From NCBI GenBank assembly GCA_963663735.2, contig CAXXHN010000001.1, forward strand, positions 1,798,001 to 1,862,000: a DNA stretch of 64,000 nucleotides, in the 5' to 3' direction. A model generated the notes under the pieces. That model did not search any database. It was given only the letters and a program-made list of their open reading frames with translations, and had not been told where the DNA came from. The translations under genes were made by a program, and so were the position numbers. The DNA is from G963663735 sp963663735. Its GTDB lineage: Bacteria > Acidobacteriota > UBA6911 > RPQK01 > JAPXNP01. Shown here one piece after another: positions 18,199 through 28,106 of this stretch. Every line of letters starts with the position of its first letter. Position 1 is the stretch's first letter.

Positions 18199-20823
18199 TT
18201 AATCCACTTTCTGTCCGCCGATGGTGGAGAGATATACCATTTCAGTATCTCCGTAGAGACAGAAGCAGATGACCTCCTGGGTGCTGGTGATCTCGAGGTG
18301 GCCGCCCACCTGGGAGAAACTGCTGCCGAAGTAGAAGTCCTCACTAAGCAGCCCGACTCTTCTCAGTCCCGGAGCGAGCGAGAAAACCTTGGTTGCGGTA
18401 ACCTGGCCAGCCTGGTTCCAGGCTTTGACCGTAATGCTGGAATACAGATTGGATTTGTTCCAGATGGCCAGTCCAGTGAAAATGCGCATAGCATCTGATT
18501 GGGCTATATGCGGGAAGATGGTTTTTTTCCATCCCTCTTTCTCCAGGGGCAGAGCGGCTGAATTATAGGGGCTTCCGTTGAGGGTTATGCCTCCCAGCAC
18601 CATGGGGCTTGCGCCGCTGCCTCCTGCCGCGGAAACTGTCACCTTGATCCTTCCTGTCAGGATCTGGTTTGGTCCGAGCTCTTCAGGATCCAGCGGCATT
18701 AATTCAGTAATGCTTCCCAGGATCATTTCCCCTGCCTCCAGGATCCGGCCCTGGGATTCGTATTCCTGACCGGTGTCATCAGTTGCCAGAAAAACCACTG
18801 AAGCAGGAACTGATCCGGCATTTACAAGCTGGAGTTCCGTTCCGCTTCCATCAGGAAGCAGGATGAAATGAGGGGCATACAAGGCTTCAGTCTCGGAGGC
18901 CAACTGAGCGGGAAAGGCGATGAAAGCCTGGGCCGTACCATTCAAGATAAAACCGCAGATTTCCGTGGAACTGGTAATCTTCAGGTATCCTTCCATGTTA
19001 CCGGGAGTAATGTTGAAGATATCCGAAATCGACTGGAAAAGAGTTCCTTCGGCAGGAAGGATCTGGTTGCTGTCATCAATTACAGAACCATCAAGGCCTA
19101 TCCATTCAATCAGCATTTCAGCCTGTTCCGAAACTGAGGGATTGTAGAGGTGTACAATAGTCGCCTGTCCGGTTTTTTCCCATCCATTCAGCAGGTAGAG
19201 GGTCTTGCCTGTAATCCATTGGTGCCCTATGCCGTCGAGCCTTTTCGTCTGGGAGTCACCCAGAACGAAAATTCCCCGGAGCGGAAGATTGGCACCATTT
19301 CCTTCCCCGATGATGGTTTTGACCTGAGGGGTAAGGTTAACCAGTTCTGAAGTGAGGTTGGCCAGCTGCCCCCTGGCATTAAGGCTGGGAAGGCTGCTGT
19401 TTGTCGACAGGGTGTTACCGGAACTGTCCTTGCCCAGGAAGGTGACCGGTTTTCCGGTCGTATTAATATTCATGGCGGTCGCTCCGACCCAGGTATTGCT
19501 CAGTATCGGATCGAGGGCTGTGAAACTGGCGGGAAACACTATCCGGTCCTGCTTCTCCAGGATATCTTCGTCCACTGTCTCCGGCATTTCGTAAGCGCCC
19601 ATGTCCCAGCTGTCTCCTACAGGGCGTGACTGGCCGGTTATGTCTGTTGAAGGGGCACCGACCGAGGTGCCGGTATCAATGCATGGAGAACCTGCCTGGA
19701 GGCGAAGGTCAGTCGTACTGGCAAATTTGGGATTGGTATTCAGGTTCCCTGTGCCGGGGAATAACCCATTGATGCAGGAGTAGGTAATGGATGAGGACGA
19801 ACGTTCATCGTATATGTCATTATCGCTGTTTTCTGCTGAATTCCCCCAGAGAATGCAGTTTTTGATAACAGGCTCACCGTCGGTCCAGATTCCCCCTCCC
19901 TTGTCACCTGCCTCGTTGCCACTGAAGGAGCAGTTGATGATAGTGGGTGAATAACCGGAACCGGAAGCGTAGATTCCACCGCCAAAACCATCAGCCTCAT
20001 TACCCCTGAAAACACAATTGGTCACTTTCAGGCGGCTTAAATCACCATAAATACCTGCACCTTTGCTGGCGTGCATGACATATTCCACAGTGTTACCGAT
20101 AAAATAGCAGCCTGAAATTACAGCGTCGGAACTCGCGTTGTACATGGCTCCGCCTGAATTGACCCCGGAGTTCTCGGTAAAACCGCAGCCGGTGATAACA
20201 GGAGCTGAATTGATATTGTAAACACCGCCTCCCTGCAGGGCTCCATTTTGACTGAATGTACTGTTGGTGATTTCAATATCGGCACTTTTATTATATATCG
20301 CTCCCCCATTTATCGCGTGATTGTCAACAAAGTTACAGTTGGTGATGGTAAGGAATAACTCATTGAGGAACTCTCCTTCGTTGTACATTCCTCCGCCGTT
20401 CAACTGGTTGCCTCTGGTGATCTTGAATCCATCAAGTGTGGAATCTTCAGCGCCGAGAATGACCGTCCGTTCAATCTCTCCATCGATGGTGGTTATGTTG
20501 ACAACCCAGTTGCGTTGGTTTCGCTGGGTCTCAGTTCCCGCAAATCCTCCATAAAGAGCGACACCCTGGGCCATTTCCAGTACATAGTCCCCGGTTCCGG
20601 TGTAGGTTCCTGCGGCAACCCAGATCTCATCACCACTGGATGCCGCATCAACCGCGGCCTGGATGGTTGTGTACGCTGTCGCCCAGCTTGTTCCGTTCTG
20701 GGTTCCGGAGCTGCCGATGTCGACCCGAAGGATTGCGGCCTGGGCGGAGATACCAGATCCCAGGATGAAAAAGGCTGCAATTAAAACATAGATGAACTGA
20801 TTTTTAATGCCTGAATGCTTCAT
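18199..20823 (-). CDS. Large secreted right-handed beta-helix protein with C-terminal repeats
   Basis: 874 aa from the ATG at 20823, which has GGAAG 7 bases upstream; a longer in-frame start at 20850 lacks this. Signal peptide near residues 8-32 (AAFFILGSGISAQA). Residues about 35-75 (NGTSWATAYTTIQAAVDAAS) are the typical lead-in of a parallel beta-helix, followed to about residue 390 by coils with GGGIY/GGAMYN turns and ending in SPCIDTGTSVGAP, the choice-of-anchor-Q motif. The remaining approximately 450 residues contain about four imperfect 100-aa repeats ending in phrases such as LKITSSTEICGFILNG and LEITSTQEVICFCLYG. Probably an adhesin or carbohydrate-binding surface protein. No catalytic motif was seen. 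Confidence 0.75.
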   Translation of the reverse strand: MKHSGIKNQFIYVLIAAFFILGSGISAQAAILRVDIGSSGTQNGTSWATAYTTIQAAVDAASSGDEIWVAAGTYTGTGDYVLEMAQGVALYGGFAGTETQRNQRNWVVNITTIDGEIERTVILGAEDSTLDGFKITRGNQLNGGGMYNEGEFLNELFLTITNCNFVDNHAINGGAIYNKSADIEITNSTFSQNGALQGGGVYNINSAPVITGCGFTENSGVNSGGAMYNASSDAVISGCYFIGNTVEYVMHASKGAGIYGDLSRLKVTNCVFRGNEADGFGGGIYASGSGYSPTIINCSFSGNEAGDKGGGIWTDGEPVIKNCILWGNSAENSDNDIYDERSSSSITYSCINGLFPGTGNLNTNPKFASTTDLRLQAGSPCIDTGTSVGAPSTDITGQSRPVGDSWDMGAYEMPETVDEDILEKQDRIVFPASFTALDPILSNTWVGATAMNINTTGKPVTFLGKDSSGNTLSTNSSLPSLNARGQLANLTSELVNLTPQVKTIIGEGNGANLPLRGIFVLGDSQTKRLDGIGHQWITGKTLYLLNGWEKTGQATIVHLYNPSVSEQAEMLIEWIGLDGSVIDDSNQILPAEGTLFQSISDIFNITPGNMEGYLKITSSTEICGFILNGTAQAFIAFPAQLASETEALYAPHFILLPDGSGTELQLVNAGSVPASVVFLATDDTGQEYESQGRILEAGEMILGSITELMPLDPEELGPNQILTGRIKVTVSAAGGSGASPMVLGGITLNGSPYNSAALPLEKEGWKKTIFPHIAQSDAMRIFTGLAIWNKSNLYSSITVKAWNQAGQVTATKVFSLAPGLRRVGLLSEDFYFGSSFSQVGGHLEITSTQEVICFCLYGDTEMVYLSTIGGQKVD

Positions 20824-21393
20824 TACGTCACTTCCTTCACGATTTTCCAATGAACGATTAGATATTTATGTGTCAATTTTATATTAAATTTCAAGACCTT
20901 AGGATGTGGAAATACGAAACTGAGTGTGCATTTAATAACTAACTATTCTTTATCTGGTATTGTTGGAAAAAGTTAACTGTACCTGTTTTCCAAATTGACT
21001 TTCTGTCCTACGATTGGAACTTGGGTAGCGATATTCAGGATCAGGATCAAGGCAATTACCTGGGAAAGGAAAGCCAGACAATCCCTGAAACCAAACTTGT
21101 TCAGCAGCCTTTGATATTGCATCTTTTTATATCATCCAACCTGACTTTTAATAAAAATCTGTTGTGCAGAGAGAATTTATTTATCAGACTCCTTAACAAT
21201 ATCTTGCGTATTATTATCATGTTAACTCACTTGTACGCAATAAAAAAATGGAATCATTGCCTATATATGAAAAAACTCCGCAAGGCTGTTTTAAGCACTG
21301 TTGTTGTAATCCGGAACCTTTTAGATATAATGAAAATCCGGGTCTCAGCAGCTCGAATAGCGTTGGTGTGTGTTTCGCAAAGGCAGGATTTTT
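20824..21393. other. AT-rich intergenic region between divergent genes
   Basis: About 570 bp without a supportable gene. It separates the divergent beta-helix and DoxX-fusion genes and must hold promoters for both. A 148-codon reading frame across the end of this region has no ribosome binding site or family character and runs into the real DoxX start. Confidence 0.5.
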
Positions 21394-22953
21394 ATGAAAA
21401 AAAAGCATATCCCCGGAGTTCTTTTTACGGTTTTGAGAATCCTTATAGGATGGCATTTTCTGTATGAGGGTTTTGCCAAGCTGTTGAGCCCTAACTGGAC
21501 CTCCGCGGGGTACCTGGCCAATTCTTCCTGGCTGTTGTCAGGTTTCTTCCACTGGATCGTTGAGACGCCATCGGTGCTTTCCTGGGTTGATTTCATCAAC
21601 ACCTGGGGATTGATCCTGGTGGGATTCGGATTGGTGGTTGGCATATACACCAGGATTTTTGCGCTTGGCGCATCCCTGCTCCTCGCCCTTTATTACATGG
21701 CTAATCCTCCTTTTATCGGCCTGGGAGAGTTATCCGCCGAAGGCAGCTACCTGGTAGTCAACAAAAACCTGATTGAACTTGTTATGACCATGATTATGGT
21801 TTCGCTGCCCCGGGAACTGATGTGGGGTTTCGACAGGCTGATATACCTTTATCAGGCAAGCGGTTCGGATCGGGGAGAATCCGCTGATTTCTCGTGTGCC
21901 GAATCCGCAGAAGTGCCAGGGCGCAGGGAGTGGCTTAAGGCATTGGCATCAGTGCCTGTGCTCGGCGGTTTCGCCTATGCCGTAGCCAGGAAAAAAAGTT
22001 ACGAGGAACAAATACTGGCTGCCTCAGGTGAAACCAGGGCAGTTTCCTCAGCCAGTATCGTAATGGATAATTATGCTTCCCTTAAGGACCTGGCAGGCCC
22101 GATTCCTTTTTCAACAATAAAGGACCTGAAAATCAGCCGTTTACTATGCGGTGGAAACTTGATTTCAGGCTTTGCTCATTCCCGTGATCTGGTTTATGTT
22201 TCTCCGCTGATCAAGAGGTATTTTACTGAAGAGAAGATTATTGAAACCTTCCAGCTTTGTGAAGCCTGCGGTGTTAACACCGCCGTTCTCCGCACCGATG
22301 ATTTCACGGTCCGGTACCTGAAACGCTACCAGGAGCGGGGCGGAAAGATCCAGTGGCTGGCCCAGGCCTATCCCAGTCCTGACGATCCCTATTCCAATAT
22401 TCAGAAAGCCCTGGATAATGGAGCTGTAGGAGCTTTTGTACAGGGGAATATTGCTGATACTCAGGTCCGGGACGGGAATTATGACCTGGTGGCAAAGGCA
22501 GTGGAATATATAAAAAGCCAGGGGGTGATTGCCGGCACTGCCTGCCATTCGCTGCGTACCCTCCAGGTATGTGAAGAGCAGGGCCTTGATGTAGATTTCT
22601 ACATGAAGACCATGCACCGGGATGATTACTGGTCGGCCCAACCCAGTGAAAACCGGGAGGAGTATGCACTGCTCGGCAGCAACCAGCCTGGTCATGACAG
22701 CTTCCATGACAACATCTGGTGCATCAATCCCAGGGAAACGGCGGATTACATGAGACAGGTTAAAAAGCCGTGGATTGCCTATAAGGTCCTGGCGGCGGGA
22801 GCCATTCCTCCTGAAGATGCATTCAGGTACGTATTCAGCAAAGGTGCGGATTTCGCCTGTGTGGGCATGTTTGATTTCCAGGTAGTGGAAGACGTGAACA
22901 TAGCAAAAAGGGTACTGGCTGAAGACCTGAAAAGGGAACGCAATTGGGCCTAG
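21394..22953 (+). CDS. DoxX membrane domain fused through a Tat-type segment to an aldo-keto-reductase-like TIM barrel
   Basis: 519 aa from ATG 21394 (AGGCAGGA just upstream). Residues 1-150 form a DoxX/quinol-oxidase-subunit-like four-helix membrane domain (LRILIGWHFLYEGFAKLL is the family signature). After a short polar linker comes GRREWLKALASVPVLGGFAY (Arg177-Arg178), which looks like a twin-arginine signal plus a fifth membrane helix. The remaining approximately 310 residues form a soluble alpha/beta barrel resembling aldo-keto reductases and related TIM-barrel enzymes, predicted to face the periplasm. The DoxX part suggests electron exchange with the quinone pool. Substrate unknown. Confidence 0.75.
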   Translation: MKKKHIPGVLFTVLRILIGWHFLYEGFAKLLSPNWTSAGYLANSSWLLSGFFHWIVETPSVLSWVDFINTWGLILVGFGLVVGIYTRIFALGASLLLALYYMANPPFIGLGELSAEGSYLVVNKNLIELVMTMIMVSLPRELMWGFDRLIYLYQASGSDRGESADFSCAESAEVPGRREWLKALASVPVLGGFAYAVARKKSYEEQILAASGETRAVSSASIVMDNYASLKDLAGPIPFSTIKDLKISRLLCGGNLISGFAHSRDLVYVSPLIKRYFTEEKIIETFQLCEACGVNTAVLRTDDFTVRYLKRYQERGGKIQWLAQAYPSPDDPYSNIQKALDNGAVGAFVQGNIADTQVRDGNYDLVAKAVEYIKSQGVIAGTACHSLRTLQVCEEQGLDVDFYMKTMHRDDYWSAQPSENREEYALLGSNQPGHDSFHDNIWCINPRETADYMRQVKKPWIAYKVLAAGAIPPEDAFRYVFSKGADFACVGMFDFQVVEDVNIAKRVLAEDLKRERNWA

Positions 22954-23159
22954 AAAAATTGCAGCAGAGGGAGTAGTGTTTGATCGCGCCGCGGAGGTGT
23001 GTTTTTTTCTGAATGCTTGGTCTTACGTCGGCAGGGAATCCTGAATCCAGCCTTTTTCAAAATTATCAACCCTTTCTTCCCAGGAGTATTTCCGAAGATT
23101 TTGCAGGAGTATAATGTCACATATATTATTAATAATCCCCATAAAGAAAGGGATTGCGG

Positions 23160-25070
23160 GTGAGTGATATGGAAGAGGATAAGGGGCAGAAAAAGACTGG
23201 TGAGGAGCCTGAGCCGCAACGGACCGGAATTCGGCAGCACATAGTTGAGATTGTCAGTGATTCTGGTGAGGGAGCGCAGACATCCGGGCAGCTGTTTGGC
23301 ACCATCAGTGCCAAGATGGGCAATGGCGTCTGGACTGTTGAAATAATCCCGGCGGAAATTGAACCTCCGCATCGTTCCCGTTCAGGTGCCAGCGGCAACA
23401 GGATTCGTATAGGAACTAAGCAGGTTACAAATGCCGGGGATGAGGCTGATCTTGTCGTAGCCTTTAATGAACAGGTTCTCTACAGCAGGATTGATGTAGG
23501 CGCCCTGAAAAAAGGAACGATTGTTTTTCTGGACAACAGATGGGAAGGAAATCCAGCTTCAGTTGATTCTTATAAAAAAGCAAAGGATGAGTTCCTTTCC
23601 CTGGGATACGTACTGGTTGAAGTTCCTCTGGAGGAAGAGTGCAGGAAAATTGTTGAGGATCCCAGACGAGGAAAGAATATCTGGGTGCTGGGAATGCTTT
23701 GCGCCATTTACAACCGGGATATGGATATTGCCCGGAACGAAGTAGCCAAACGCTTTGCCAGAAAAGGAGATAGCGTTGCTGAATCCAATCTTGCCCTTCT
23801 TGATGCCGGGTACAGCTGGGCCTTGCAAAACGTGGAATTTAAATTTGATGTGCCAGTGGAGGGTGAGCGGATCCCGAAAGTAGTGATGAATGGCAACCAG
23901 GCAGTCGGGATGGGAATCATGGCTGCTGGCATGGAAGTCTGCTCCATGTACCCGATAACACCGGCTACCTCCGCCTCCCATTTTCTGGCTAACATGTTTT
24001 CCAGGGTTGGAGGTCTGGTTCACCAGGCGGAAGATGAAATAGCGGCGATAGGTTTTGCCATCGGGGCTTCCTACGCCGGGAAAACAGCGGTGACGATTAC
24101 ATCAGGCCCAGGCCTGGCCTTGAAAACTGAGTTTCTGGGCCTGGCAGTCATGGCTGAGATTCCCCTAGTGATAGTCGTGGTCCAGAGAGGCGGGCCATCG
24201 ACTGGTCTTCCCACCAAAAGTGAGCAGGGAGACCTGCTGGCAGTTTTATTCGGTTCACCCGGGGACAGTCCCAAGATAGTGATCGCACCCGCTACCATCG
24301 AAGAATGTTTTAATTTCATGATCACAGCCCGCAACCTCGCTGAACACTACAGGGGGCCGGTAGTGGTACTGACAGATGCCAACCTGGCAACCGGACAGCA
24401 GCCTTTTCCCCGCCCTGAACCCAGGGAGAGCTGGCTTTCTCCACCGGTTGACCAGAGTCCATGGGACACATCAGTGGCACCCTATGACTGGGATCCGGAA
24501 AGTGGTTTGTCCGAGCGTCCAATTCCCGGGCAGGCTGGAGGGGAGTATGTGGTTACAGGCCTGGCTCATGATGAGAGAAGTAAGGTAGCCTATGAGTCAG
24601 CCATTAACCAGCGGGCCATGGAAATGAGAAGCAGGAAAATTGCTGCTATTCAGAGTACTATTCGTCATCCGGAGGTTTTCGGCGATGCTGAGGGTGACTT
24701 GCTCGTTGTTTCCTGGGGGTCGACTCTCGGGACAGTTGAGGAAGCTGTGGGAAGGCTGATCAAAGAAGGATTCAGGGTATCCTCGCTTCATCTCCGGTTT
24801 CTTTCGCCCATGGAACCAGGGTTAAAGGAAATTTTTTCCCGCTTCAGGAAAGTCATGACTGTGGAAATTAACTACAGTGATGATGTGACCCATCCCTATA
24901 TGGATGAAGAAAACCGTCGAACCGGACAGCTGGCCAGGCTCCTCAGGGCCCAGACCATGATCGATCTGGACTGCTGGTCAAAGGTCCCTGGAGGGCCTTT
25001 GCCCCCAGGCCTGATTGAAAAACAGCTCAGGCTCAGGCTGGAGGAAATCAGAAAAGGGAGGAAAAGCTGA
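23160..25070 (+). CDS. korA: 2-oxoacid:ferredoxin oxidoreductase, fused gamma-alpha subunit
   Basis: 636 aa from GTG 23160, with AAAGGGA about 7 bases upstream; TTG 23154 and ATG 23169 are alternatives. Residues about 25-200 are the gamma domain (GQLFGTISAKMG and VVAFNEQVLYSRI). Residues about 225-630 are the alpha (pyrimidine-binding) domain with CSMYPITPATSASH and TSGPGLALKTEFLGLA. With the TPP-binding beta subunit next door it forms a heterodimeric KorAB-type enzyme converting 2-oxoacid plus CoA to acyl-CoA, CO2 and reduced ferredoxin. No ferredoxin (delta) subunit is present, as is usual for 2-oxoglutarate-type enzymes. Translationally coupled to korB. Confidence 0.9.
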   Translation: MSDMEEDKGQKKTGEEPEPQRTGIRQHIVEIVSDSGEGAQTSGQLFGTISAKMGNGVWTVEIIPAEIEPPHRSRSGASGNRIRIGTKQVTNAGDEADLVVAFNEQVLYSRIDVGALKKGTIVFLDNRWEGNPASVDSYKKAKDEFLSLGYVLVEVPLEEECRKIVEDPRRGKNIWVLGMLCAIYNRDMDIARNEVAKRFARKGDSVAESNLALLDAGYSWALQNVEFKFDVPVEGERIPKVVMNGNQAVGMGIMAAGMEVCSMYPITPATSASHFLANMFSRVGGLVHQAEDEIAAIGFAIGASYAGKTAVTITSGPGLALKTEFLGLAVMAEIPLVIVVVQRGGPSTGLPTKSEQGDLLAVLFGSPGDSPKIVIAPATIEECFNFMITARNLAEHYRGPVVVLTDANLATGQQPFPRPEPRESWLSPPVDQSPWDTSVAPYDWDPESGLSERPIPGQAGGEYVVTGLAHDERSKVAYESAINQRAMEMRSRKIAAIQSTIRHPEVFGDAEGDLLVVSWGSTLGTVEEAVGRLIKEGFRVSSLHLRFLSPMEPGLKEIFSRFRKVMTVEINYSDDVTHPYMDEENRRTGQLARLLRAQTMIDLDCWSKVPGGPLPPGLIEKQLRLRLEEIRKGRKS

Positions 25071-26020
25071 TGTATGGATTAGGTGAAGAGTGGAATCCCC
25101 GGAAATCCAGAGACTTTTCCCTGGACGATTACATGGGAGGTGAACCCAGATGGTGCCCGGGATGCGGGGACCATGGGGTCTTGACAACGGTTCAGCGGGT
25201 TATTCGTGATTCAGGACTGCCCCCTGAGAAAGTAGTGGTTGTTTCTGGTATAGGCTGTTCCAGCAGGTTCCCTCATTATATGAAAACATATGGTTTTCAC
25301 AGCCTTCACGGGCGTGCTCTTCCCGTTGCCTGCGGAATCAAGAGCCGCCGGCCAGACCTCGAGGTATTTGTCATTACCGGGGACGGGGACAACTGCGCTA
25401 TTGGTACTGGTCACTGGATCCATGCGCTCAGGTACAACATGAATCTGACCATCTTGATGCTGGATAACAATATTTATGGACTGACCAAAGCCCAGACATC
25501 CCCCACCACTGAAAGGAAAGCCCTCTCCAAAACGCATCCATCCGGTTCATTTTTTGTTCCTCTGAATCCGATTTCAGTCATGCTCGGGATAACCAACAGA
25601 TCATTTGTGGCCCAGTCAGTCGATTGGCAGACATCGCATCTTTACGAAACCATTAAAGCAGCCCGGCTTCATAAAGGATCTTCTTTTGTCCGGATTCTTC
25701 AACGCTGCCCCCATTACACCCCACATGCCTTTGACCTGGAACAGAATGACACCTCCAACCTTGTCCTCCTGAATCATCCGGATGGAGTCATGCTTCCTGA
25801 ATCCCAGTTAAAGCACTTCAGTATAGTCAGGGAACATGATCCATCGGATCTCCAGGCCGCCAGGGAAATGGCGGATAAACCGCACCCCTATCATATTGGA
25901 GTGTTTTTTAAAGACGGAAAAGCAGAAAGATATGATCTTGTCACAAGGCAGGGCAAGGGCATGACAACTGAAGAAAAAGTGGCCGCAGTTGAAAAAACCC
26001 TGGACCTTTTTACCATATAG
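25070..26020 (+). CDS. korB: 2-oxoacid:ferredoxin oxidoreductase, beta subunit (TPP-binding)
   Basis: 316 aa; its ATG shares one base with the korA stop (TGATG). The N-terminal WCPGCGDHG carries cysteines of the kind that hold the [4Fe-4S] cluster, with a further Cys at GIGCSSRFPHY. The TPP motif is GDGDNCAIGTGHWIHALR followed by DNNIYGLTKAQ. The subunit binds ThDP-Mg and passes electrons to ferredoxin. Together with citrate synthase elsewhere in the window it suggests a ferredoxin-linked, possibly partly reductive, TCA pathway, although the 2-oxoacid used cannot be fixed by sequence alone. Confidence 0.93.
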   Translation: MYGLGEEWNPRKSRDFSLDDYMGGEPRWCPGCGDHGVLTTVQRVIRDSGLPPEKVVVVSGIGCSSRFPHYMKTYGFHSLHGRALPVACGIKSRRPDLEVFVITGDGDNCAIGTGHWIHALRYNMNLTILMLDNNIYGLTKAQTSPTTERKALSKTHPSGSFFVPLNPISVMLGITNRSFVAQSVDWQTSHLYETIKAARLHKGSSFVRILQRCPHYTPHAFDLEQNDTSNLVLLNHPDGVMLPESQLKHFSIVREHDPSDLQAAREMADKPHPYHIGVFFKDGKAERYDLVTRQGKGMTTEEKVAAVEKTLDLFTI

Positions 26021-26118
26021 GAGATGAAGGTGTCGGGAAATTACCGGTTTCTTAAGGAGGTAAAACTGTACCATCTTGATGCTGGTGTGAAATAATATCC
26101 TGCCCTGAGGTAATATAT

Positions 26119-27000
26119 ATGACCACAAAACAGACGGAAGTCATCATCAATTTCACCCCTACCGGAATGATTCCTACCAGCGAAATGACTCCTCATGTTC
26201 CAATCACTACCTCAGAAATCGTTGAGCAGGTAAATGAGGCTTACGAGATAGGGATAACCATGGTCCACCTTCATGCCAGGGAAGAGGAGTCGGGCCGCCC
26301 CTGCTGGCAGGCTGATGTATACGGGAAGATTATTGAAGGAATCAGGGGATTTTCCCGTGATTTGATTATTTGTGTTTCCCTGAGTGGCCGGAACTATTCG
26401 GAGTATGAGAAACGCACCGATGTCCTGCTGCTGGACGGAGAATTGAAACCGGACATGGGCAGCCTTACCCTCTCATCAGTTAATTTTAACCGGATAGCCA
26501 GTATTAATACACCGGACATGATCCAGGACCTGGCGGCTGCGATGAAAGCAAAGGGAATCATGGCTGAACTGGAAGCTTTCGATTCAGGCATGATCAATTA
26601 TGCCAAATACCTCCAGAGTAAAAAACTGCTTGAGCCCCCCCATTATTTCAACCTTTTGCTGGGCAATATTGCCTGTGCCCAGGCTACATTGCTCCATGCC
26701 GGGATCATGGTAAATGACCTGCCGGAACAATCCGTGTGGAGCATGGCTGGAATCGGTGATGCCCAGGTGGCAGTAAATACCATGGCCATTGCTGCCGGAG
26801 GGGGGGTAAGGGTAGGCCTTGAAGACAGTATTTGGTGGGACAGGTCCCGGACAAGGCTGGCCAGAAATGCAGAACTGGTAAAGAGAATTCACAGGATTTC
26901 AAATGATATCGGTAGAGCTATCATGCCGCCCTCTGCCGCCAGAGAATTACTGAACCTCCGGGCGGGGAATGGAAGTTATGGCAGAGTGTTTTCATCCTGA
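26119..27000 (+). CDS. BKACE-family beta-keto acid cleavage enzyme (DUF849)
   Basis: 293 aa TIM-barrel. MVHLHAR (His50, His52) supplies zinc-binding histidines, and VRVGLEDSIW near the C terminus holds the conserved Glu, as in 3-keto-5-aminohexanoate cleavage enzyme (Kce). The family condenses a beta-keto acid with acetyl-CoA to give acetoacetate and a new acyl-CoA. The Kce reaction belongs to lysine fermentation; a lysine 6-aminotransferase lies 9 kb away, but no other kam or kdd gene is visible, so a different beta-keto acid is equally likely. AGGTAA precedes the ATG. Same strand as korAB, about 100 bp downstream. Confidence 0.88.
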   Translation: MTTKQTEVIINFTPTGMIPTSEMTPHVPITTSEIVEQVNEAYEIGITMVHLHAREEESGRPCWQADVYGKIIEGIRGFSRDLIICVSLSGRNYSEYEKRTDVLLLDGELKPDMGSLTLSSVNFNRIASINTPDMIQDLAAAMKAKGIMAELEAFDSGMINYAKYLQSKKLLEPPHYFNLLLGNIACAQATLLHAGIMVNDLPEQSVWSMAGIGDAQVAVNTMAIAAGGGVRVGLEDSIWWDRSRTRLARNAELVKRIHRISNDIGRAIMPPSAARELLNLRAGNGSYGRVFSS

Positions 27001-27014
27001 ACAGGAGGCTCCAA

Positions 27015-28067
27015 ATGAGCGGATATAAGATTCGGCCCTTTTGCCAGGATGATTTGGCAGAGGTTCAGCGTTCACTCGCCCATTTATACAGGACTTCTCC
27101 CCAGGCCTGCAGTGAATTTCTGCGCTGGAAGTATTTTGACAATCCCTATTCCGTAAATCCGCTCATAGTTGTGGTTGAATATGAGGGTAGAATCGCGGGG
27201 CAATACACATATACACCTATGAAGTGGAGAAATTCCGCAACAGGAACTGAGGAAACCATTTTGGCTCCAGGTGGTGCATTTGTCCTGCCTGAACACAGGA
27301 AAAAGGGTTTGTTCAGCCGGATGATGTCATTCGGCCAGGAATGGCTCAGCACCGACTACAGATGGTTCCTGAATGCCACTTCTACCAGCAATTCAGCCGC
27401 CACTTATAAAAAATTCGGAGCCCATCCATTGGCGGACCGAGTTTTCCTGGATTCCTGCTCATGGCCCGGCTTAATGCACTATTGCCTGCGATATCGAAAA
27501 AAAAATACGGCAAAGGTAAAATTCGGGGATTACAGCGGTATCCTGGTAACAGACCAGGTTTCAGGGGAAGATATGAGCCGTATTGCCAGTCTGAGAAACC
27601 TGGCTGTGCCGGCCGTTGAACTGAAGCGGGACTCTGTCTTTTATGAATGGAGATACAGGAATCCTGCCAAGCAGTACACGTTTTATTATGCCGGTGTTCC
27701 CGGTAAAATAACAGGTTATGTGGCAGTTTCCCATAACAGCAATAACCTGAGGGGATATATTGTTGATTATGGGCAGTCAGATTCGTGCTCCCTGGAAAAG
27801 ATCCTGCGGTTTATAAAAAGGAAAAGGCATTTCGATATTCTTTCAATTTATGAGTTCTGCGTGGATGAAGAGTTTTCAGAACTATTGGCAGCCGGTGGTT
27901 TTAAAAGGGATTTGCGGGTAAGGAGCCTCGAGCGTAGAATCACTCCTTTTTATCCTCTCTATTTAATCAAAACCGGGGAGGGTGAAAACGGGTGGTTCTG
28001 GGAAGGGCTTGATTTGAGAACAATTAGCAGCTGGAGAATGATGGGTGCGGCTCGAGAGCTGGATTAA
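27015..28067 (+). CDS. GNAT-family N-acetyltransferase
   Basis: 350 aa, starting 6 bases after AGGAGG and 14 bp after the BKACE gene, so probably co-transcribed with it. The N-terminal half is a GNAT fold: RWKYFDNPY is typical of the Eis-like/polysaccharide-modifying branch, and FVLPEHRKKGLFSRMM matches the acetyl-CoA-binding Arg/Gln-x-x-Gly-x-Gly/Ala loop in degenerate form. The C-terminal half is a second GNAT-like or SCP-like domain (YEWRYRNPAKQYTFYYA). The acceptor may be a sugar amine, given the CapK-like ligase next to it; this is inferred from context only. Confidence 0.7.
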   Translation: MSGYKIRPFCQDDLAEVQRSLAHLYRTSPQACSEFLRWKYFDNPYSVNPLIVVVEYEGRIAGQYTYTPMKWRNSATGTEETILAPGGAFVLPEHRKKGLFSRMMSFGQEWLSTDYRWFLNATSTSNSAATYKKFGAHPLADRVFLDSCSWPGLMHYCLRYRKKNTAKVKFGDYSGILVTDQVSGEDMSRIASLRNLAVPAVELKRDSVFYEWRYRNPAKQYTFYYAGVPGKITGYVAVSHNSNNLRGYIVDYGQSDSCSLEKILRFIKRKRHFDILSIYEFCVDEEFSELLAAGGFKRDLRVRSLERRITPFYPLYLIKTGEGENGWFWEGLDLRTISSWRMMGAARELD

Positions 28068-28106
28068 TTGGCGGCAGTTGACGGGTAAATCCTGTAATAT
28101 TGCAAA

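Noticed and set aside
18111..18344. A 77-codon minus-strand frame at the end of the beta-helix gene
   Set aside because: It is another frame of the real gene and of its terminator-like hairpin.
21021..21467. A 148-codon plus-strand frame before the DoxX-fusion gene
   Set aside because: No ribosome binding site, no family pattern, and it overlaps the clear start of the DoxX-fusion gene in another frame.
26054..26061. A perfect AAGGAGGT Shine-Dalgarno in the korB-BKACE gap
   Set aside because: The nearest start codons open frames of only a few codons, so no gene follows it.
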